This document shows positions 1 to 9,800 of a stretch of 35,119 nucleotides of DNA, in pieces (the stretch's first letter is position 1; each line of letters starts with the position of its first letter). The position numbers and the translations under genes were made by a program. Below the pieces are notes generated by a model. That model did not search any database. It was not told where the DNA came from and saw only the letters and a list, made by a program, of their open reading frames with translations. The stretch spans positions 1 through 35,119 of the forward strand of contig WKLE02003876.1 in assembly GCA_014885115.2 (NCBI GenBank). The letters run 5' to 3'. Origin of the DNA: Asterionellopsis glacialis (Eukaryota > Bacillariophyta > Plagiogrammaphyceae > Rhaphoneidales > Asterionellopsidaceae).

Positions 1-105
1 AAGACACGTCTTTATTTGAAGTGATGCTATTTAAATCCTTTAAAAATTGATCAATCACTTCATCATTCATCAACAACAACGCATCATTATCATCACCAGC
101 TATCT

Positions 106-141
106 TTGTTCGGGCTTTCTTGGTTGTTCGGGCTTTCTTGG
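106..141. repeat. Perfect tandem duplication, 18 bp x 2
   Basis: The 18-bp unit TTGTTCGGGCTTTCTTGG occurs at 106-123 and again, without mismatch, at 124-141. It lies in a stretch with no supported gene. A 61-codon open frame covers it, but that frame has no recognisable domain and looks like chance. Confidence 0.9.
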
Positions 142-473
142 TTTTTGGTCCCATTGCTACGACTTCTTAGCTTTACAGTATTTCTAGTTAGCAAAGAGAC
201 TAATGAGATCAATGCCCAGTTCTTGTATTTAATCGTTTGGCCAACACAACAAATGATGAAAGCCGCAAGTAATCAATCTAAAGGTCCATGAGTTACGGAC
301 CACTATTATGAAAACTCTCTAGAGACTGTTGCAATCTGAAATCCCATCCGTCGTGCGAGTTGCAGCATGAGATTTTGATTTTCCCTCTTGTCTGCGCCTG
401 CGGCAAGATATTGCTAACTGGTGGTATGCCAGACGCCACACCCTCAATACAGACAAACGCAGGATAACACACC

Positions 474-528
474 CGGTCGTTCTGCTGTTCGAAGAGAGCG
501 ACCATAAGGCCAACCCTAAAGAGTGAAA
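474..528. repeat. 55-bp dispersed hairpin repeat, copy 1
   Basis: This 55-bp block matches 3380-3434 at 51 of 55 positions in the same orientation. It contains an inverted repeat, GGTCGTTCT (475-483) with AGAGCGACC (495-503), around an 11-base loop containing TTCG. One stem difference from copy 2 turns a T-A pair into a T-G (wobble) pair, so a foldable stem is kept. The block ends with the shared string AACCCTAAAGAGTGAAA. It could be a mobile-element end, a structured RNA or a regulatory element; none is established. Confidence 0.75.
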
Positions 529-2288
529 TTATCACTTTCCTACCAAGGGCGTTGTTATCTCTGTCTTGATTTCTGTCCAAGACCAAAAAAAAGTGCTCAC
601 TAACTGTGATATTTTTAGCTACATATTTTTAGTAAGATGTAAAGTTTCGTCTTCAAGTAGAGTAATGATGATAAGTGTTTTTTGCAATCGCGGCCTGATA
701 TGGTGGTAGCTGCTGTAGAGTTTCAGAGTGGTAGGTTCCTTGTCCTAGATTCAAGACATCAACGCGAGAAAATTCTGTATTATTGATGGAAGACAAGTGT
801 AGTATCTTGATTCAATGAAAAGGAGAGAACTTACATAAGTGATGTGTGGCTCCTCTTCTTGGGTGTCTTTGTTCTCTGTAGGACTACAACATGCTGAGGT
901 TCAAAGGTCTCTAGGGCAAGACGCAAGCAATCCCATCTGTCTTGAGTATAGAGAATGTACCTTACACCATACAGTTTCTCCGAATAGAAAAATAACATCA
1001 ATTTCACGAATTGGATTCTTAAAAACAAAGAAAACGATGACGTGAGCTTAAAGGACTGATGCAAAATGAGGTTTTCTTGGTTGGCATTAACAAGTTTGCA
1101 ATCAGAGAACTTTATCGTGGTTTCTGTTCAAGACCAGTTTTGTTTTGTTCCTTGTATCTGGATGCAGAAACATGGTAGACAGGGAATTAGAAAGTTCGGC
1201 AGCATGTAGGTAGAACACACGTTTCCTCAGAAAGCTACATCACTAATTATTGCTAGGACTCTATTTCTAGCATTAGGAAAAATCCCCAATTCGCTTATTT
1301 TTCCATCCTGAAGCTCTTGATTGTCCAATGTAGTTCCATAGACTCATATACACATTAAACACATGTTTTATACTATGAAAGAGAAGAGTAGAAAATTCTG
1401 ATTTCTGTCGGTTCCCCACGAAAGAAAACATGTTCCAGATTCAGATACATGGTTGACATTAGTCTTTTCCCTGCATTACAGAAACACACTGTAGATTCTG
1501 TGTTTCGTATTTACATTCTTCTCTAGTAAGTAAAAAAATTCCGGAAATTTTTTTTTTTACAGACTCATGATATTTATACCACTAGTCCTAAAAGCTCCTA
1601 TTGTACGTACTCATGTTTCTGACAATGGAGAATTCTGATCTTGTATTCGCTTGTTCCAGTACCGGATTTTTTAATTTTATATATACAATTACAGTATGAC
1701 CTGTATTCACTTGCTAAAAATCGTTTTTCAAGCAATTGTCAGCAATCATAGTAAATCTGTACAGAAACATTCCTGTACTATTTAACGGAAATCTAGTACG
1801 AGTCCCTGTCAGCCAAGTACTGTACGTGATACAGTAGTAGTTCCAAGTCCTACCTGTACTTTCTGACTGTCGTTGCAGTTTGATACTTGGATACAAGTAC
1901 TTTATTCCATACTATTAGTGAATTCGCTTTGCCCATCATCAGAGCTCATACCTTTTACAAGTTAGTCCTGTATTTTATATTTTGGATTATCAAACGAAGA
2001 ATACGCTGACGTGTATAAACTAGTTTAAAAATCGAGAGGCGAATATTGGGCTATATGTACGTTATGTTGTTGTCCATTAGTACGCATGTATTTTAATTAA
2101 TATTATTGTATTTCTTCTCCCCCGGAATCTGTAAAATTTGAATGATACAGAACATTCTCTCTTCAAACTATTTCATAATTTTAAGCTGCGGAACCATTAA
2201 TTCAAGTCAAGAACAAGAACAACTTACTTGCGAGTACATCATAAAAAAGACATAAAGAAGGCTATCTCAAATCAGAGTAAAGCACAGA

Positions 2289-3209
2289 ATGAAGGTTCAC
2301 AATTGCAACAAAAACGATAATATAGTGGTAGATCTCTGCCGCAGCAACGCTAACAACCAAAACAAGAGTAGACCCAGAAGACCCAGAACTGCCTACAACT
2401 TTTTCTTCCAAAGTGAACGGAAGAACATATTACTTGAAGCCATGAAGCAAAAAAATGGAAGATATAATATTCCTCACAATCAAGTTATGAAGGTTCTACA
2501 AGCTGATCGGGATCGTCCCCATCGCAAGCTTCACGGTATGATATCCTTTCGTGATCTGACAACAAGAGTTTCCTCTAAATGGAGATCCCTCGATCCTGCT
2601 GTGAAGAAGGTTTATCAAGACCTATCAGCTAGGGATAAGATTAGATACCGCAAAGAATCTGTGGAATGGAGAGCGGCCCAACAAAGTTCACTTTCGTCCA
2701 TTTCCAACGACGGGGACCACGAGAAACATCCTTATCCGGTGCAATCTTCTTCTGCACCGTGCTTATCACAAATGTTGTATGGTACTACTCCTATTGAAAA
2801 AGGGGGTGAATCTTGTAATTTTCCACCGTCGTGTTCGTCCGAGAATAGTGATGACGATATATCTTCCTTATTGAAAAACTCAGTATTATATCCGCAAGTC
2901 CAGGAAGGTCGAGTCCGTGCTACATCATCGCTAACAACAACATTACCATATCAAGCCAAGGACGTTGCAAACAAAAATAAAAAGGAGGACACTTTTGCAG
3001 TGTTACCTATTCTCGAACAACCAACATGGTTCACATGTTCCACATCACCAATTGCTACTCTTCATACAGGAGAGAATATGGAACCAACAACAAAAACAAC
3101 AGAAAATCTAGCTTACGACTTGACTTGTTCTTCTTCGAACTTAGATAAACTTGCGTTAGACTTAGATCCTGATTGTGTCACATTTCTCATATCTTTAAAA
3201 GAAGAATAA
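2289..3209 (+). CDS. HMG-box domain protein (putative nuclear DNA-binding protein)
   Basis: This is a single-exon gene of 306 residues; the ATG at 2289 is the first in frame. Residues about 28-128 resemble an HMG box: a basic arm (RPRRPRTAYNFFFQSER) begins helix 1, and FRDLTTRVSSKWRSLDPAVK followed by YQDLSARDKIRYRKES matches helices 2 and 3 with the expected W and Y/K positions. About 35 extra residues, including a basic DRDRPHRK stretch, lie between helix 1 and helix 2, an arrangement I associate with diatom HMG proteins. The rest is Ser/Thr-rich and looks disordered. Family knowledge predicts minor-groove DNA binding and DNA bending in the nucleus; targets are unknown. The gene sits alone between two copies of the 55-bp hairpin repeat, and a perfect 18-bp palindrome follows its stop codon by 19 bp. 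Confidence 0.8.
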   Translation: MKVHNCNKNDNIVVDLCRSNANNQNKSRPRRPRTAYNFFFQSERKNILLEAMKQKNGRYNIPHNQVMKVLQADRDRPHRKLHGMISFRDLTTRVSSKWRSLDPAVKKVYQDLSARDKIRYRKESVEWRAAQQSSLSSISNDGDHEKHPYPVQSSSAPCLSQMLYGTTPIEKGGESCNFPPSCSSENSDDDISSLLKNSVLYPQVQEGRVRATSSLTTTLPYQAKDVANKNKKEDTFAVLPILEQPTWFTCSTSPIATLHTGENMEPTTKTTENLAYDLTCSSSNLDKLALDLDPDCVTFLISLKEE

Positions 3210-3228
3210 AACATCGCTTTTTCTATCA

Positions 3229-3246
3229 TTCTCTCTAGAGAGAGAA
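3229..3246. repeat. Perfect 18-bp palindrome just after the HMG-box gene
   Basis: TTCTCTCTAGAGAGAGAA is fully self-complementary and starts 20 bases after the stop codon at 3209. Its 14-base core TCTCTCTAGAGAGA occurs again near 17981-17996, upstream of membrane protein gene B. It may shape the 3' UTR or be a protein-binding site. A bacterial-style terminator is not expected in this genome. Confidence 0.6.
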
Positions 3247-3379
3247 AATATTGCTATAAAACAATACAGTAACACTTATAAGATACAGCGCTCCTTATGT
3301 TTAATGTTCCTTTTACGAACGTCAACACTTATAAGAAAGGGCGCAGTGAGTACGAAAAATCTCACTGGTGCTACACAGA

Positions 3380-3434
3380 CGGTCGTTCTGCTTTTCGAAG
3401 AGAACGACCAAAAGGCGAACCCTAAAGAGTGAAA
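3380..3434. repeat. 55-bp dispersed hairpin repeat, copy 2
   Basis: This is the partner of 474-528. Here the inverted repeat is perfect, GGTCGTTCT (3381-3389) with AGAACGACC (3401-3409). Inside it a further CTT-TTCG-AAG can pair, giving a UUCG-type tetraloop if transcribed. Flanking sequences do not align well, so the conserved unit is about 55 bp. Confidence 0.75.
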
Positions 3435-3957
3435 CATATTTGCTTTACACAGATCTAAAATCATTGTGCTATGTACGATCACTGACTGTACGGCATGACT
3501 GGACAAATGGCATACAGTTATTCAATCAAACTCCCATAATACTGGCAGTACATAATGTTTTTTTAATAACGTAGGTTTGATACAAAATGAATAATAATTA
3601 TTGGGAAAGACGATGTGATTGCGACTATCTAAATTACTATAATAAATAAAAGATTTTCATCCTGGTCGGGTTCTGTGCCTAAAACATGGTTTGTTTTTCA
3701 AAAGATGCGGGTGTTCTGCGGTTCCCTTCGGAGCACATGCGAGTACAGCATAGCGCTAGCGGACTAATCGCCTCAATAACAATCTCATTACTGAATGTAA
3801 TTATTTCACCATCATCGTATTATTAATATTATCACCATCACCCATAAGATAAAGAACGATAAAAACCAATTACATCAAAAGAAAATCGTACTTGTAGTTG
3901 TCGAACGAATCATAATCTTTCATCAAAACTCTTGAAACAGATAGTACAGTCATTATA

Positions 3958-6560
3958 ATGCAGGCACTTATTGCAAATTTCAAGAAAAAGATATCATTTG
4001 AAGCTGCTACCATACAGAATATAGCAGATGCACCTGAACCATCACACAGTATAGATAGTATCCTCCACAACCGCAATAGTGGCAGCAGCGGTGATGGTGA
4101 TGGTAGTCATCGTCGTGATAGTATTAGTACGAGTCTGGATCGAATCGAAAGTTTAACAGGTAGTAGTCGAAGTGAAGAACGACAACGACCCAAAAAACAG
4201 AAACGTGCAACAATATCCTTTTTACCTCGATTCAGTGCTTCTTCTACTGCTAGCATTCCTCAAACCCCCGTACAAAAACAAGAAGAAGAACAGCAGCAAA
4301 AATCTTCCACAAAAGAAAATAACGACAATAGTACCAACAGCAGTAACAGCAACAAAGACCAAAGTGGAGAAGAAGAACAAGAAACTTTACTGTTCGATAA
4401 TCAAAGTAGCAGTAAAGCTTCTACCAAAAGAAAAAATCATAATATTGATAAAAATGCTATAAGTACTCTTGAATATCAAGAACATGAAATGGAAAAGTTC
4501 TCAGATTCCTTTGCCACTAAAGCAAGTGATAATAATACCAACAACAACAACAATAGCTTCCTTGAAGATTCAATGAACAGTTATGGCGAATCCTCTATTG
4601 ATTCATCATTCTTTTATAATGATGGTGATGACAACAATGAATTGCAAAAGGATGGCGATCACCATAACACACAACTGCCACCACCAAAGGGATGTCCCAA
4701 GTGTTCTTGGCAGGTATCGACATGGATTGGACGGTATGCACCATGTTTTTGGTTTTGTTGGAAAAAATTAGAGACTGGTGCTACAGATCGTTCTCTACTA
4801 TTTCGATTAAATTATCTGATTGTATTATTTTCTATTGGACAACTAGGTTCATCTCTTTTTGTATCTTTAACATACTATGCTACCGATAAACCTGCTACAA
4901 CCATCACATCTGCTGCAGCAGCACAGTCACAAGATACACAATATTTTGGTCATCATTTTCGTGATAATGATCAACCTCAAACAATTCATACCCCTACAGG
5001 TGTCTCAGCCTCTTCCGATGATGATCATGGTGGTTTTGAACCGAATCTTTGGAGCTTCAGCGGTGCAATACTTGTATTGGGTATCTTGGGGTTCCTTTTA
5101 TCTGTGCTTGTGGGTGTTGCACATCGTATCCTTCGTCAAGTGAATTTGGCTGGATCTATAAGGTACTTATGGACATTATTATGGGTGTTACCTCTGGAAG
5201 CATATTTGGTTATATCTTTATTTGGTAAGACTTCTTGCACAAAATGTTTTTGAGGGAGCTGTTGTTCTTTTTCTACGTGTCTCTTTCTCACAGGACTCGT
5301 GACACCATGCTTTCTTTCTACACATTTTTGGTCACGACGGGTGAAATACACACTATATATGTATGCAGATTATCATGGTGTTACATCCGTGTACATCAAA
5401 CATCATTGGAATTACAATGTATTGGCATGGTTCCGAGAAGTCTTTTGTCCAAGTGGAACTGCACATAATGAATGTATGGTACCTGTCGGAGGGTACCCCG
5501 CATTTGGTATAAATCAAACAACAGAAGATGGAGAAAATTCATGGTGCATGGCGCATTACAATACAACAAAATGCAGTGATATCCGAAACAATGCTCAAAT
5601 AGAAATGGAAAAGATGTCATATGTGTTTTATCTTGCCAATGGTGTATGAGGTATACTGTTGTGTGTCTTGGTACGTCCATGATTTCAAACAAATGTTTTT
5701 CGTATTATGTTTCCTCTATTTACAAACAAAATGATCCATCCTATATTGCTTGTGAATCAAAATACATTATTTTAACTGATGCATCGTCTACTATATTTTC
5801 TGTTTACAGTTAGTACTAGCAATTCACACACTGGAAAGAATAATTAGTAAACCAATCGTTCAACAATCAAGACAGGCGAATATTCCAGGTTGGTTGACCG
5901 TTCCGACATTGGGCAGTTTCTTCTCTGGGTATGTATTATTGTTCTCTTCCAGTTCTGCTTTATCCAGTGAAACAAACAACGAAGTCTTCATGGTTGGACT
6001 AGGATTCTTGATATGCTGTGGTTTATTCTTTATCGCTGCATGTTTGGGTTGGTTCAATTCAGCATTCAGTATTCTAAATGGCCGTGACAAACAAACCAAA
6101 CTTGTCGCTGTAAGACTTTATATAGGGGTTTTGGCTTTGACAACCATTGTGTTAGGTACGAATCACGCATCGACCTGTCACTTGTTTGTGTTTACCTTTT
6201 TCTTTCTATTTTTTTTTAATTTGGCTCTTCCTGACATTGTTATTTGTAAAAACAGCAACGATCTTGGGGGCATGTATACACTACTCGTTAAGATTCAAAA
6301 ACTTTCCCATCGCGGACGATGAAAGGGGATCAATAGCATGCGCAATTGACACTAGCCAAAGTTGTTCATTTTGTAATAATAGATTAGGGTTGGATGAATG
6401 TCCAGAATGGTCCATTGAAGATGTTATCAAAGTTACACAAGCCCAACTGAAAGGAAGTGCTACGGCAGCAATCATCTTCATTACCTACTCAATTGCAACA
6501 TTACGCTTTGGCGTTTTGTTACAAAAACATGTGTTACAATATCAAATCGATTATGTGTAG
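3958..6560 (+). CDS. Multi-pass membrane protein, gene A (paralog of gene B; in-frame TGA)
   Basis: My model has four exons: 3958-5224, 5369-5670, 5810-6155 and 6256-6560 (740 codons with stop). Introns are GT-AG and the joined reading aligns throughout with gene B. The first ~250 residues are Ser/Asn/Gln-rich and begin with an 'IADAPEPSHS' motif shared with B. Then come APCFWFCWKKLETGATDRS, about eight hydrophobic segments, a Cys-rich loop with N-glycosylation sequons (FREVFCPSGTAHNEC; NTTKC), and a conserved C-terminal part (CSFCNNRLG..ECPEWS ... QYQIDYV). I do not recognise a named family, so the function is unknown. Codon 516 (5647-5649) is TGA where B has TGG (Trp). As modelled, translation would stop at 515 residues unless an upstream donor at 5644 is used, which keeps frame and skips nine codons. 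A has no introns at three sites where B has them. It could be a young pseudogene or a splice variant. Confidence 0.7.
5644..5670 (+). other. 27-base segment with in-frame TGA and two competing phase-0 splice donors
   Basis: Exon 2 of gene A can end before GTATGA (5644) or before GTACGT (5671). Both are phase 0 and both join in frame to the acceptor ending at 5809. The 27 bases between them hold the TGA at 5647-5649. The longer form aligns residue for residue with gene B except at this stop. The shorter form restores an open frame but removes nine residues from a membrane segment. Confidence 0.6.
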
Positions 6561-6883
6561 TTAAAAGGTTTACTGCCTGTAAGATTATGGTTACTATCAT
6601 TCCTGTAGATGTTTACTGTCATCCACTTTCTGACATAATGTTAAACTCCACGGGGCAATCCTTTTCCTCAATATGGATTGGTATCCAAGATAGTGCAAAG
6701 CATGACTAAGATTGAAAAAAAGTAATTGTAATTGTAAAGGTAATCTCTCCTTGATTCATCTAGCCCCTGATGATTTTGACTACATTTTAAAGTCGTTGGA
6801 CTGAGAAAGAAACATTTTATCAAACCTTTTAGCTACACACACCAATACACAGAGGATGTCGTGCTTGTGCCGATACTTTGGCC
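6561..6883. other. Convergent 3' spacer between gene A and the MATE-Rag gene
   Basis: This 323-bp stretch holds the 3' ends of two converging genes. I see no open frame, repeat or RNA gene in it. Confidence 0.6.
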
Positions 6884-9800
6884 TCAAACGTCGGCTCTCC
6901 GTCCGAATGCATTCAATGCGTTCTTCAGATAGTCAATATTTGGATCGATAAGACTTTCCTTTTTGAAATTCTCAGATTTTGTAATACAAATCAACGCTAA
7001 CATTGTGCCCACTTCCTTCATATAAAGAACCTGCAGTACAAGAAAGAACACACTTGTTAATAATCAAAGAGGATCCTAGGGAGTAACCATCCTTATGTTT
7101 GAAGCATTTGGTACTTACAATACCGTCACTCAGTTGAACCACACTTGAGCGATGACTGTCAGATGTGTCAATTGCATCACCTACATGGTCATTTTCGCAC
7201 CCCCCGCAAATCTCATTGATCAGAGAGTCAAAATACTCAGTGCCGTTCTCAGTTTTTGGCGCTGAATCGTCACCTGCAGATGTCACGTGTTCGCCTTGAC
7301 ACAGTAGCTCAGTGGCTCCCGTTTGGACGCATGGATTCTCTGTGGAAAGTATCGTTGCAGCCGTTTCCTCACTCCCAATCTCATCAAAAGCTGCATCTAT
7401 TATATCGGGACACAATTCCAAAATTTTCATGTCGACTGGACTAGAGTCCGTGGAAATATACAATTTAGTGGCAACATCAAAAAGGTACGCCTTCTCCATT
7501 GAGCATGTTCTCACCAAAACATTCAATAAGTTCTCGAGGGCTGGTAGCTCCGTTACGAGTCTTTGGACGACATCACTCAGAGCCCTATGAATTGAGTAGT
7601 CATAAATTGATGTGAGATGATATCTAATGTGTATCCCCTCAGGATCTGTACTCTGGAGCATATCTGTGACAGCTGTCACAACCTCTCGACGACAGTTGTA
7701 TTTAGCTTCATCACTTGGAAACAGTTTTTCGTCTACTTTGTTAATAAACATCTCAACGTTGATAGATGGATTTAGTTCAATAGCACGAGTGACATTATCC
7801 TTGAAACTCTGAAGGACACGGTCATATGGCTTATCCTGAGCATCCATAACAAAGACAAGCGAGGTAGAACCTAAGATGATATCATCCAGCCCTTCAAGGT
7901 CTGAAACGTCGTTGCAGTCACCTGGAGAATCCCAAACGGTGAACTCACACTTATCAGTATGATCAACAACCAGATTTTCTAGTTTTTGCGTGGGTGCCAA
8001 CCTTGACTCTGTTTCTTGTGGTGACATTTTTTGAAAGACAACACTCTACAAATCATGAAGAGTATGAGCAAAGGCAGAAAAGTAGAATAATGAGATTCAT
8101 AGTTGTTTGCAGCGACAATAGATATGAAAAAGAAATTCGAAAAAACTCTTGCTTACCTGAATACTGGTTTTGCCAGCCCCTCTTGGTCCCATGAGTATGA
8201 CTCGAGGCAAGTTCGAAGTTTTTAGTTCAACCAACTTGGCATCTTGACAAGAACCATCAAGAACACCATCAAGACAAGTATCAAGAAGAGCAGTTGCATC
8301 ATAATTTGCGAGAACATTTCGTGTAACGTCTGAATGTTTTGTGCTGTTGCTTCTTGTGGCACGAGGCAATGTCGCGATTCTCGGGTTAACCAAGGCAATG
8401 TCGTCTTCAGGGGTACTGTCGGAATCGGTGTCTGGGAGACTAATGGAGTCTCTCGTCTTTTCTGTGTTATTGCTTCGTACCCGCCGAGGTAAATCTGCAT
8501 GTTTTGGGTTAACCAATTCCATATCTGTCATCGTCTTGGTGTTTGTATTCTCTACCGGAACTTGGTGTAAAGACTTCTTGAGATGATCTTCTGAACCTTC
8601 TTCGTCCGTGCTTCCTGCAGAAGAACTTGATTCACTCTCGTCACTAAGCGACTCCTCATTTTCCTCTCTAATCGCCTTGGAAATCTGCTTCCAATCACTT
8701 TTTAATAATATATATGCGAATATCAACCCTGTCGTCGAGTACCCAATAACGACAGCAGCTACTAAACCTTCTAAAGTGAATTTATAGGCAATGCAGAAAA
8801 TAGCAGCTAAGGGAAGGGTGACAAAAAAGCTCATGAGAGCAGAGACTGTTGTCGCTAGTCTGTATCTGTTTTGAGCTCCAACCAATGACCATGATACCAT
8901 ACCAAAGACCATTAAAATATTTCCTATCGCAACAAGAGGAACCATAGATATCATCATTTCTTGTAAAATTGGATCGTCTGTAAACCACGTCGCAAGAGGT
9001 TTGCCCCAAGATAAGAATACGATTGACTCAAATATTGCCATAATGGTGGACATAAATAAAGATTTCCATGCAGACATGGGTGCTTGTTCGACATTGCCTT
9101 TTCCCAAGTGGTACGCAAGACGCATGGACCCAGCTTCGGACAGACCCTCCGTCGCTGATTCAAAGAGAGCCCATATGGATTCAATGAGACCCCAAGCTGC
9201 AACTTCCGCGGGACCAAGAAATGCAGCAAAGACAGTAAGTGTCTCCCATTCTCCATATTCCAACAGGGATCCGAGAGATAAAGGGATTGCAGTTCGGACA
9301 ACATATTTGACTGCGGAAATGTTCTAGAGTGCCGCAAACATATAAAAAAGAATTTACCATGTGAGAAAGATTCTAGAAAGGTGCAAGAAGAAGATATCAT
9401 GCACCTACCTTTAGAGCATTTGATCCGACTAATCCTTCCCAAAATGGATCTAGCCATCCTCGGAATACCGCGATAGAAGTAAAGAGTATAGAAGTGACGA
9501 TGCATGAAATGAGGTGAATCACTCCTACCCAATAAAGAGTGATTCCTGGCACAGTCTCTAAGATAACCCATAAGACTACCGCATCTGCAGCACCTGCAAC
9601 GATATCAAATGCAGTACCCTCCTTGACATACCCAATTACATCGAGCAACCCTGTAAAGGAGTCGAATAAACCGGATAACAAATAGTCAAAGATGACCACT
9701 TTTGTATACTGTACTCCGATCTCAACAACGTCATCGCTCATTCCAAAAAGACGCAAACAGTCCTCCATAATCCACAACCACATTCCCATTATTGGTAAGG

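Larger units (their letters stand above)
1..2288. other. Long gene-poor spacer upstream of the HMG-box gene
   Basis: I see no convincing gene here. Open frames are short (under 100 codons), overlap each other on both strands and show no family resemblance. The stretch is AT-rich, with long T runs near 1550 and many GTAC/TGTA-rich words around 1600-1900. It holds the 18-bp tandem duplication (106-141) and copy 1 of the 55-bp hairpin repeat (474-528). The part next to 2289 presumably carries the promoter of the HMG-box gene, but I recognise no specific element. Confidence 0.5.
3210..3957. other. Spacer between the HMG-box gene and membrane gene A
   Basis: No gene is supported. The spacer contains the 18-bp palindrome, hairpin repeat copy 2 (3380-3434) and an AT-rich stretch with CATCATC words just before gene A. 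The promoter of gene A must lie here, but no core element is distinctive. Confidence 0.5.

Noticed and set aside
293..586. 97-codon minus-strand open frame in the left spacer
   Set aside because: It overlaps another frame on the same strand, has no recognisable domain and runs through the hairpin repeat. Its partial similarity to a frame at 3276-3506 comes from that DNA repeat, not from a protein family.
5647..5649. TGA in gene A as a selenocysteine codon
   Set aside because: The paralog has Trp at this site, the position lies inside a membrane segment and I see no reason for Sec there. A mutation or splice shift explains it better.
5928..5955. Intron-like string (GTATGT...TTCCAG) inside exon 3 of gene A at the place where gene B has a real intron
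   Set aside because: It is only about 24 bases long, too short to splice, and the unspliced frame aligns without gap to gene B (FSGYVLLFSS versus FTGCILLWSS).
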